This document shows positions 50,220-57,423 of a stretch of 64,000 bases of DNA, piece by piece. A model generated the notes under the pieces. That model saw only the letters and a program-made list of their open reading frames with translations. It searched no databases and was not told where the DNA came from. Both the position numbers and the translations under genes were made by a program. Position 1 is the stretch's first letter, and every line of letters starts with the position of its first letter. The DNA comes from Pelotalea chapellei (GTDB lineage Bacteria; Desulfobacterota; Desulfuromonadia; Geobacterales; Pseudopelobacteraceae): NCBI RefSeq assembly GCF_018531195.1, contig NZ_JAHDYS010000014.1, positions 1 to 64,000 on the forward strand. Reading direction: 5' to 3'.

Positions 50220-50678
50220 ATGGAATCGGTCCGGGAAAAGCTGCAGATATTTGTACGCCGCTTCGGTTTATTGAATGCAGCCTGCTGTGATGAATGCTGC
50301 GGAGAGCAGGTCACCATGGCCCAAAGCCATATACTCTTCGAGATCAGGAGAAAGGTCGCTCCATCCATGCAACAAATAGCGGAAGAACTGGGTATGGATG
50401 TGACCACCTTCAGCCGCCAGGTCAAAGGACTAGAAGGGAGAGGGCTGGTTGTGCGCACGGTTTCTCCCGGGGATCGTCGGGTGAGTATTCTTGGTTTGAC
50501 CGCAGCCGGGGCAGATGTTTTGGCACGGATCGACACCTATATGGCGGGAAGAATAGAAGACATTTTTTCGTTCATGACCCCTTTCGAACGGAAGACTGTG
50601 ATCAGATCGCTGGGGCTGTTGAATGAGGCGGTGGCCAAGGCAGGAGAACAGAAAGGAGTAATTGCATGTCGCAACTAA
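50220..50678 (+). CDS. Cysteine-rich MarR-family regulator, first gene of the hgcAB operon
   Basis: A 152-residue winged-helix protein. The DNA-binding part is SMQQIAEELGMDVTTFSRQVKGLEGRGLV with wing VSPGDRRVSILGLT. An unusual N-terminal CCDECC (Cys22, 23, 26, 27) could sense a soft metal(loid). Start 50220 is chosen because GGGAGAAGG precedes it and a promoter lies at 50158-50186; the longer frame from 50064 would cross that promoter. Its end overlaps the hgcA start by 13 nt. ArsR/MarR-like regulators next to hgcAB are known in mercury methylators (from memory). Confidence 0.8.
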   Translation: MESVREKLQIFVRRFGLLNAACCDECCGEQVTMAQSHILFEIRRKVAPSMQQIAEELGMDVTTFSRQVKGLEGRGLVVRTVSPGDRRVSILGLTAAGADVLARIDTYMAGRIEDIFSFMTPFERKTVIRSLGLLNEAVAKAGEQKGVIACRN

Positions 50679-51844
50679 ACGATGGACCGAAAGCCCCCTT
50701 CAAGATCAAGAGCATCAGAAAGCTGGAAACCAAAGCTGCAGCTGGTGCCTGTTCCATTGAGGCCGGCGACGGGACCGACAAGCCACCCTGCTGAGGCCCA
50801 CCTACCTCCGCCGGTGGCGGGGAAATTACCGACAAGGTACCCGGTTTTATCGATTGGATGGAGACTCCGGCAGGCCGTGTGGCACGAATCTCTTCCGTGC
50901 TCGGTCCGGGCGATCACTTAGGCGCCTGCCTGGCGCGCTGGGGCATTGGTCGCATGAGCTATATGGTGCCTGCTGGTCTCTATGCCCTGGGGAACCCGGC
51001 AGCGGCTGATCCGATACTGGTGACCGCCAACTACAAGATGAGCTACGACAGCGTCCGCCAAGCCCTGGTCGGGCGCAATTGCTGGCTGCTGGTGCTGGAG
51101 ACCTATGGCATCAACGTCTGGTGCGCAGCCGGCAAGGGTACTTTTGGCACCGGAGAGCTGGTGAACAGGATCACGTCGAGCAGGTTGGCGAATATTGTCA
51201 GCCATCGCCGGGTGATCCTGCCGATCCTGGGCGCGCCGGGAGTGTCGGCCCACGAGGTTGCCCGGCGCAGCGGCTTTAGTGTCAGCTATGCAGCCATTCG
51301 GGCCAATGATTTACCGGAGTACCTGGATAAGGGCCTGACCACCACTCCGGCGATGCAGAGCCTCAACTTTAATTTCTACGATCGTCTGGTGTTGATACCG
51401 GTTGAACTGGTGCTGGCGCTAAAGTCGATTGCTGTGGCAGGTGGAGGATTGTTTGTGTCGTTTGCAGTGACAAGCGGCCTTGGAGCGGGATTGACTGCTT
51501 TTTTAGGCTGGCTGGGGGCCTGTCTGGCCGGGATTGTCGTTGGGCCGCTGCTGCTGCCCTGGCTCCCGGGGCGGAGTTTTGCCGTGAAGGGGGCCGTGGC
51601 CGGGTTGGTCTGGAGCGTGTTGTTTTTTCTACTCGTTGGAGGCCAAGCCTGGGGAGCGGGGCCGACGATAGCGGCATTTCTGGCCCTGCCGGCAGTCAGC
51701 GCCTTCCATACGCTCAACTTTACCGGCTGTTCCCCCTATACTTCGCGATCCGGTGTAAAGAAGGAGATGCGTATGGCCATACCGGCAATGGGAGGCGCTG
51801 TTGTGGTGAGCCTGCTTGTACTGCTGGTGGGGCGTTTTTTGTAA
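50666..51844 (+). CDS. hgcA: Mercury-methylation corrinoid protein HgcA, apparently with selenocysteine
   Basis: A 392-residue protein if the TGA at 50792 is read as selenocysteine (residue 43). The corrinoid domain has the diagnostic cap-helix motif NVWCAAGK (150-157) with Cys153, and five or so membrane helices follow from about residue 240. With HgcB it transfers a methyl group to Hg(II). The start is the ATG at 50666, with AAGGAG 8 nt upstream; the in-frame ATG at 50858 sits inside the conserved WMETPAGRV block and has no ribosome binding site. The context of the TGA is PPC-TGA-GPP. It overlaps marR and precedes hgcB by 19 nt. Confidence 0.92.
50792..50822 (+). promoter_or_regulatory. Selenocysteine codon and candidate bacterial SECIS in hgcA
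   Basis: The TGA (50792-50794) is followed after 18 nt by GGT (50813-50815) in the loop of a GC stem: CTCCGCC (50806-50812) with GGCGGGG (50816-50822), seven pairs including one G-U. In E. coli fdhF, as I recall it, the GGU-starting loop also begins at +19 after the UGA. The SelB-binding loop and distance fit. Confidence 0.7.
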
Positions 51845-51863
51845 CTCATTGAACGGAGTGAGT

Positions 51864-52157
51864 ATGAAAGGTTTTCGATATCTGAAAGATGTAGCTACCC
51901 TGAACCTGGACCAGCCGACCTGCATCGGCTGTGGACGCTGCCTGGAGGTATGTCCGCACCAGGTTTTCTCTTTGGTCGGGAAGCAAGCCTCCATAGTTGA
52001 TCGGGATGCCTGCATGGAGTGTGGTGCCTGCGCCCTTAATTGTCCGGTCAAGGCCATCACGGTTGATTGCGGAGTTGGCTGTGCTTCGGGAATGATCAAC
52101 GAATGGCTGCAGGAGCGCAAATTGGGCAAGCTGGGGGGCGGGAACTGCTGCTCCTGA
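51864..52157 (+). CDS. hgcB: Mercury-methylation ferredoxin HgcB
   Basis: A 97-residue ferredoxin with two CxxCxxCxxxCP motifs (Cys20, 23, 26, 30 and Cys50, 53, 56, 60) for two 4Fe-4S clusters, plus Cys69 and Cys73 in VDCGVGCAS and a C-terminal vicinal pair Cys95-Cys96 (GGNCCS). The extra cysteines and the C-terminal pair are hallmarks of HgcB, which reduces the HgcA corrinoid and may bind Hg(II). GGAG lies 5 nt before the ATG at 51864; the longer frame from 51816 is rejected. It ends 28 bp before the convergent M23 gene. Confidence 0.93.
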   Translation: MKGFRYLKDVATLNLDQPTCIGCGRCLEVCPHQVFSLVGKQASIVDRDACMECGACALNCPVKAITVDCGVGCASGMINEWLQERKLGKLGGGNCCS

Positions 52158-52185
52158 CACTCCCTATTAGATCAAAACTCTGACG

Positions 52186-53490
52186 TTATTTGCCGCTGCT
52201 GCTGATGTTCAATTTGTCGGTGATATTGTTCTTGATCCATGAAGGATCCCACCATTCGACCGGGCTTACCTCCTGCCCTGAAACCAGCACGCCGAAATGG
52301 AGATGATCGCCGGCAGCCATGCCGGTGGCACCGGTATTCCCGATTATCTGACCTTTTTCCACATTGTCCCCTGCCTTGACCGCCATACGGCTCAGATGTC
52401 CATACAGTGTCTGCAACCCCAGGCCGTGATCGATGATTATGCACTGCCCATAGATGCCGAGATCACCTGCAAAGACTATGGTGCCGTTGTTGGCGGCCGG
52501 CACCGGAGCATGAACAACCGAAGCAAGGTCAAAACCGAGATGATCCTGCTGATCAACTTTCTGCTTGTTGTGGAGGTAGATGCGGGTCTGGGCAAAACCG
52601 CCCAAGGGGGCAGCATTGGGCATGCGCAGAAATGTCCCCTGCCAGAGCGGCTTGGGCGAGGTCTGCCCCCCGTATTCATACAGGGATTTTACATTCTGGG
52701 CTCGTAGCTCACCGTTTGCCTTCAAAAATATCTCCAGCGGTGTCTGTGCCTGGGGAAATTTGGTTTTAAATTCCGCAGCTACTTTCTCAAGGAAGGGTTC
52801 GGTAAGGTTTATGCGATCAATGGAAAATGGTTTGACGAGCAGATGGAAGTTAATCCCTGCCAGGCGCTCGTTGCCCGCCTTGTCGACCGCGATTACCCGG
52901 GGCACGTAGCTGTTCTGATCAATGTTGTAGGGGAAGGGAAAGAGGCAGACAAAAAGCTCTCCCTGCTGACGATAGCCGGGAACAAAACGATCACCGAAGA
53001 CCACACCCGTTCGTTCCACATCTTCTGAAACCGTATAGGTTACAAGCCCTGCACCTCCCTTGATGATATTGTGCGCTGTAGTCAGCACTGCCACAACCGG
53101 CGGCTTGGTATCCATGATAAAGGAATGGCTTTGGGAGGTGCTCCTGCCACTGTAACCCTGGGTTGATGCCTTTGTTTCTATCTGCAGGTTGAAAGGGCCA
53201 TCCTGAAGTCCCGCTTTCTGGAGATCAACATTTTCCCGGGCTGTGCGTGTATCGCCGGAATAACGCTTCGTCAGCACGGTAACCTTTTTATCCCCCTGAT
53301 TAACGGAGACCGTCAGCATCCTCAGACCACCCCGGGGCGCCTGTAGTGTCAGTGCCAGAGGCCGTGCGGTGGATACCGGCCCCGAATCAGGGGTCAGGGT
53401 AAGCGCAGGTCCGGAAGTGCTCCAGAAGAAAATGAATACTGCCGCTAGAATTGCGATGATAACTGCGAGTATTGAAAAGAAAGCTTTCAT
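52186..53490 (-). CDS. M23-family (LytM-like) peptidase with membrane anchor
   Basis: A 434-residue envelope protein: N-terminal membrane helix (residues 3-23), about 280 residues of beta-rich region, and a C-terminal M23 zinc peptidase domain (HLGFDLAS, GLGLQTLYGHLSRM, DHLHFGV). M23 enzymes cut peptidoglycan cross-links, or act as activators of amidases when ligands are missing; here the HxxxD, GHL and HLH motifs are present. Start 53490 follows GGAGGTTACA; an earlier in-frame start at 53520 is less likely. It converges with hgcB. Confidence 0.9.
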   Translation of the reverse strand: MKAFFSILAVIIAILAAVFIFFWSTSGPALTLTPDSGPVSTARPLALTLQAPRGGLRMLTVSVNQGDKKVTVLTKRYSGDTRTARENVDLQKAGLQDGPFNLQIETKASTQGYSGRSTSQSHSFIMDTKPPVVAVLTTAHNIIKGGAGLVTYTVSEDVERTGVVFGDRFVPGYRQQGELFVCLFPFPYNIDQNSYVPRVIAVDKAGNERLAGINFHLLVKPFSIDRINLTEPFLEKVAAEFKTKFPQAQTPLEIFLKANGELRAQNVKSLYEYGGQTSPKPLWQGTFLRMPNAAPLGGFAQTRIYLHNKQKVDQQDHLGFDLASVVHAPVPAANNGTIVFAGDLGIYGQCIIIDHGLGLQTLYGHLSRMAVKAGDNVEKGQIIGNTGATGMAAGDHLHFGVLVSGQEVSPVEWWDPSWIKNNITDKLNISSSGK

Positions 53491-53740
53491 TGTAACCTCC
53501 GGCTGAATAATCCATTTCAAACCGTATTACTGCGGCAAATTAAAAACAAGGCAGGGGCTTCCTGGTCCAAACGGACACGGCGAGCCGTGACCCTACATCT
53601 GTGTTTATATATTTAATTGCCGGAGTAATAGTGAAGCTGATATTGACAAGTGTATCAGAGCGGCGTCAGTTGTCAGATGCGCGGGGCAGGCCGTTGAATG
53701 AGCGGAAAATCTTCTGCGGAGGGGGACTATTTTAAAAATC

Positions 53741-53768
53741 TTGTAATCATTTAATATTGCTGTATATT
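53741..53768 (+). promoter_or_regulatory. mscL promoter
   Basis: TTGTAA (53741-53746), 16 bp, TATATT (53763-53768), 39 bp before the start codon. The upstream gap (53491-53740) holds nothing else recognisable. Confidence 0.5.
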
Positions 53769-53806
53769 TATGGTGTTTGATGGAATTCTAATCCAAGGAG
53801 GTTCGT

Positions 53807-54241
53807 ATGCTGAAAGAATTCAAAGAATTTGCATTGAAAGGGAATGTAGTCGATCTTGCAGTTGCCGTGATCATCGGTGGTGCGTTCGGCAAAATTATCA
53901 CTTCTTTTGTCAGTGATATCCTCATGCCCCCCCTGGGGATGGTCCTCGGCAAGGTTGATTTCACCAATCTCTTCATCAACCTGTCCGGCACCCCCTTCGC
54001 GACACTCAAAGAGGCCAAGGCTGCCGGAGCGCCGGTCATCAGCTACGGCGTTTTCATCAACACGGTAATTGACTTCACTCTGGTGGCCTTTGCCATTTTC
54101 ATTGCCCTCAAATGGCTTTCAAAATTGAAAAAAGAGCCGCTTCCCGCGCCTCCTAACACCAAGGAATGCGGTTTCTGCTACTCGAGCATTCCCGTTAAGG
54201 CTAGTCGGTGTCCTCAATGCACCTCGGAGCTCAAAGCATAA
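53807..54241 (+). CDS. mscL: Large-conductance mechanosensitive channel with C-terminal zinc ribbon
   Basis: A 144-residue Msc[31 protein letters not shown] is the conserved first helix and [22 protein letters not shown] the second. It opens on membrane tension to release solutes after osmotic downshock. The C-terminal tail ends in a zinc-ribbon-like CxxC...CxxC (Cys121, 124, 135, 138), replacing the usual charged helical bundle end. AAGGAGG precedes the ATG, and a strong terminator follows. Confidence 0.96.
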   Translation: MLKEFKEFALKGNVVDLAVAVIIGGAFGKIITSFVSDILMPPLGMVLGKVDFTNLFINLSGTPFATLKEAKAAGAPVISYGVFINTVIDFTLVAFAIFIALKWLSKLKKEPLPAPPNTKECGFCYSSIPVKASRCPQCTSELKA

Positions 54242-54286
54242 CCCGCAAATGAAACTAGAAAGTGTGATGATATACTAATGGTCAGA

Positions 54287-54318
54287 AACAGGTCAGCGTC
54301 AAGCTGGCCTGTTTTTTT
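54287..54318 (+). terminator. Rho-independent terminator after mscL
   Basis: AACAGGTCAGC-GTCAA-GCTGGCCTGTT followed by a run of T. Confidence 0.92.
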
Positions 54319-54345
54319 GACGAATCCTTTGTGGGCGGACCGACC

Positions 54346-54822
54346 ATGAATCAACTTGAAAAGGAAGCGATCAGGAAACGCATGAGGCGCCTGGCCTGGC
54401 TGATGGACAGCTCCATCACTGTTCCCGGTACAAACACAACGATCGGTGTGGATCCCCTGCTGGGGCTTTTTCCCTGGTTTGGGGATACGGTTGGGGCGGT
54501 ACTGTCCAGCTTTATCATGGCCGAGGCTGCGCGACTGGGAGCCCCGAAATCTGTGCTTTTAAAGATGGCATTTAATGTTGCTGTTGATGCGCTGGTTGGT
54601 GCCGTGCCACTCGCAGGAGATATGTTCGATTTTGTCTGGAAAGCCAACCAGCGCAATGTTCAGATACTTGACGATTATCTTGAAAGGCCGCATCATACGG
54701 CAGTCACCAGCAGACTGTTCGTGATAGTGCTTATTCTCCTTTTGGGTGGATTCGTTATTTTTGTCGGATTAATGGGATTCCTTGCGTTGCGCGCACTGTG
54801 GATCGCAGTCAGCGGCTTCTGA
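54346..54822 (+). CDS. DUF4112 membrane protein
   Basis: A 158-residue protein with the DUF4112 signature: RMRRLAWLMDSSITVPGT, then GVDPLLGLFPWFGDTVGA and DALVGAVPLAGDMFDFVWKANQRN. It has several hydrophobic stretches, including a clear C-terminal helix (LFVIVLILLLGGFVIFVGLMGFL region). Start 54346 has only a weak ribosome binding site; an in-frame GTG at 54331 is an alternative. Function is unknown. Its 3' end overlaps the end of the next, convergent gene by 14 nt. Confidence 0.8.
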   Translation: MNQLEKEAIRKRMRRLAWLMDSSITVPGTNTTIGVDPLLGLFPWFGDTVGAVLSSFIMAEAARLGAPKSVLLKMAFNVAVDALVGAVPLAGDMFDFVWKANQRNVQILDDYLERPHHTAVTSRLFVIVLILLLGGFVIFVGLMGFLALRALWIAVSGF

Positions 54823-54994
54823 TGGACTTCAGCAGTTCCTCTGCACGTGGCACGTCTTCCTCGGCCACATGAACCTGCATGGGTCCAATGCCTCTATCAG
54901 GCACGCGGTGCAAAAAATACTCTATTCCCCCTGACTTCAGAACCGCTTCCACTCGCTCCATGTCAGTTGCGTCCTTCGGATCGTAGAATTTCAT
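54809..54994 (-). CDS. DUF2007-like small signal-transducing protein
   Basis: A 61-residue cytoplasmic protein: DPKDATDMERVEAVLKSGGI and VHVAEEDVPRAEELLKSI, the layout of DUF2007 (a PII-like ferredoxin-fold module). Start 54994 follows GGGGGTCACC; an upstream in-frame ATG at 55009 is possible. No partner gene is evident. Confidence 0.7.
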   Translation of the reverse strand: MKFYDPKDATDMERVEAVLKSGGIEYFLHRVPDRGIGPMQVHVAEEDVPRAEELLKSIRSR

Positions 54995-55069
54995 GGTGAC
55001 CCCCTTCATGATTGTTTTCCACCATTATCAATTGTACCACCGTGCCCCCTGTCTGCATCCGATACATGG

Positions 55070-55209
55070 CAGGTTATTGAAAAACAGCCATCTCGCCGCC
55101 ATCCTCGAAAGCCACCTTGTGCGGCGTAGCGCTGCTACGCCTTTGCGGGGCGTTCTCCGGTTGCGACGATCCGACTATTTTTGAACAACCTGAGTTTTTC
55201 AACAGCCTG
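55070..55209 (+). mobile_element. MITE-like repeat, copy 5
   Basis: Complete short form, 140 bp: left end CAGGTTATTGAAAAACAG, right end GAACAACCTGAGTTTTTCAA then CAGCCTG. It contains the same GCGTAGCGCTGCTACGC palindrome and GATCCGACTATTTTTG block as the others. Together with flanking AT-rich sequence it accounts for the gap before the GGDEF gene. Confidence 0.75.
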
Positions 55210-55346
55210 TTAGTCGCAGCCGTCATGCGGTATTTTTTTGAACGTTGTTCAAGAATATCACAGATAATGTCAGTCCATTCGTCAAGCCCATTGGCTAACA
55301 TATCGTGAAATGTTAAAATGCAGACCTCGACAGAAAGGGGCTCACA

Positions 55347-57179
55347 ATGTTTCCCGTAAAATTATCCGGCGCACTGCCTCAGGATCAAAACGCTTCCCTC
55401 GAACCCGCCCTTTATGAGGCTATCATCTCGGCAATAGGTACTGGTGTGACGGTACAGGATCGTGGTTTCCGCGTTATCTATCAAAACAATGTCCTTCGAG
55501 AGCTTTTTGGTGATTGCGTAGGAAGTTACTGCTACCAGGCCTATAAAGATTGCAGTTCTGTCTGCGCCGACTGTCCGGTTGCGAAATGCTTTGCGGATGG
55601 TGCTATTCACACCTCGGAACGACGTCTTTCTATCAAAGGGCAGCTGTGCATATTTGAAAACACGGCGTCACCGATCAGGGATGCAAACGGCAATATTGTC
55701 GCGGCGGTTGAAGTATTGCACGACGTTACCCGTAACAAGAAAACCGAAGAGCGACTGACGTGCTTCATGGATATGTATGCGGCTCTGAACCAGACCAATA
55801 AAGCCATTATGGAGAGCGCTTCCCGGGAGGAGATGTTCAACCGGGTCTGCAATACGGCTGTAGAGTTCGGTAAATTCACCCTGGCAGTCATAGGGCTGAC
55901 TGATTCAGATGGTGTAATACGATCGGTAGCTCATTGCGGAGTTGCTTCACGGTATCTTGATACCCTTGTCATTCATGCGGATGCCCGCAAAGAGGAGGGA
56001 CGCGGCCCCACCGGAAAAGCCATTCGGGAGGGTGTGCCCTACGTCTGTAATGACTTTCACAGCGATCCGCTCACTACCCAGTGGCGCATTGCTGCCCAGG
56101 ATCATGGTATCCACGCATCGGCTGCATTTCCACTCAAGCTCCAGGGAGCGGTAATCGGTGTCTTGAAGGTGTACTCTGATTATGCTGGGTACTTTGATGA
56201 ACAAATCGTCGACCTGCTAACGGAAATGGCGGCCAACATTTCCTTTGGTCTTGAGAACTTCTTACGGGAAGAGCAGCGCAGGCAGTCTGAAGAAGCTCTT
56301 CGCGTCAGTGAAAAACAGTTGAAGATGGTTCTGGAGGGAAGTAACGACGGCTTCTGTGACTGGCACATACCTACATCCACGGTGCGAATGAGTGTACGGT
56401 ATCTTGAAATGCTCGGTTATGCCCAGGGGGAGCTTGAACAGACACCCGAAACGGTGAAAAATCTGGTGCACCCGGAAGACTGGTGGCGGGTAGAGGAGCT
56501 TCTGGACGAAGAACTGGCCAGCAGGCATCCTTATTTCGAGATTGAGACCCGGATGCAGACGAAAAGTGGAGAGTGGAAATGGGTGCTTCACCGCGGTAAG
56601 GTTGTTGAATGGAATGAAAACAATATGCCTGAACGTGTGGCAGGCACCTGCACGGATATAACCCAGAAGAAAATGTACGAAGAACAGCTCAAGTATGCCA
56701 GCACCCATGATCAGCTGACAGGCCTCTATAATCGAGCTTTTTTCGACGCGGAATTTGCCCGCATCAAAGTAGGGCGCAGTTTTCCAGTGAGCCTTGTCAT
56801 TGCCGATATTGATGGCCTTAAGCTGGTTAATGATAGTTTCGGCCATGCCGAAGGTGATCGATTGATACAGATGGCAGCTCAGGCGATGAAGGAATCTTTC
56901 CGCGCTGAGGATGTGGTCGCACGAATCGGAGGGGACGAATTTGCGGTTATTCTTCCAAATGCCGATGCGGAGGTCGTCAGGGAAGCTTTCAAACGGGTCC
57001 ATTCCTATCAGGCAGACAGCGATCCTGCCGAGAATTACGTATTGAGCATTTCAATCGGGGCGGCCACCGCTGACAATCCAGAACAGCTTAATGAGGCGCT
57101 TAAGCAGGCGGATTCCAGAATGTACTATTACAAATTTCGTAAGAAATCGGGGCAGACAGCACGAAACTCTGAATCGTGA
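55347..57179 (+). CDS. PAS-GAF-PAS-GGDEF diguanylate cyclase
   Basis: A 610-residue c-di-GMP synthase. Order: a Cys-rich PAS domain (about 20-130, with Cys57, 62, 69, 73, 76, 81), GAF (155-310), PAS with PAC (320-440) and a GGDEF domain (450-600) with an intact RIGGDEFAVILP. No membrane helix. The cysteines of the first PAS could hold a metal or sense redox. AGAAAGGGGCTCACA precedes the ATG. It lies next to two hybrid kinases, one with a Cys-containing PAS of a similar pattern. Confidence 0.92.
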   Translation: MFPVKLSGALPQDQNASLEPALYEAIISAIGTGVTVQDRGFRVIYQNNVLRELFGDCVGSYCYQAYKDCSSVCADCPVAKCFADGAIHTSERRLSIKGQLCIFENTASPIRDANGNIVAAVEVLHDVTRNKKTEERLTCFMDMYAALNQTNKAIMESASREEMFNRVCNTAVEFGKFTLAVIGLTDSDGVIRSVAHCGVASRYLDTLVIHADARKEEGRGPTGKAIREGVPYVCNDFHSDPLTTQWRIAAQDHGIHASAAFPLKLQGAVIGVLKVYSDYAGYFDEQIVDLLTEMAANISFGLENFLREEQRRQSEEALRVSEKQLKMVLEGSNDGFCDWHIPTSTVRMSVRYLEMLGYAQGELEQTPETVKNLVHPEDWWRVEELLDEELASRHPYFEIETRMQTKSGEWKWVLHRGKVVEWNENNMPERVAGTCTDITQKKMYEEQLKYASTHDQLTGLYNRAFFDAEFARIKVGRSFPVSLVIADIDGLKLVNDSFGHAEGDRLIQMAAQAMKESFRAEDVVARIGGDEFAVILPNADAEVVREAFKRVHSYQADSDPAENYVLSISIGAATADNPEQLNEALKQADSRMYYYKFRKKSGQTARNSES

Positions 57180-57423
57180 TGAAGCAGTTCCTGGCATTGG
57201 CGCATGCGTGCCGATTTCGAAGGGAGAATAATCAGTTATAAACGAACATACCGTTCCGGTTCGATCTGCTTTCGAAATATCCACAGGAACTCTCCCCTGC
57301 GTGATGGCCATGTCTCGGCGTCTGCCTTTTTGAACATTTCAATGGGGAACAACAATCACAAACAGACCCAGGAACAATCCATCCAAAAGGCTAAAAATGC
57401 GAGTAGCTTCTTTGCTGTCTCTT

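Noticed and set aside
51376-51717. Minus-strand open frame within hgcA rich in Pro, Arg and Thr
   Set aside because: Composition is that of a shadow of a GC-rich hydrophobic gene; no ribosome binding site and no family match.
50858-51844. A complete hgcA beginning at the ATG at 50858
   Set aside because: This start lies inside a conserved block and lacks a ribosome binding site. The upstream frame with a strong ribosome binding site joins across one TGA, so I extended the gene to 50666.
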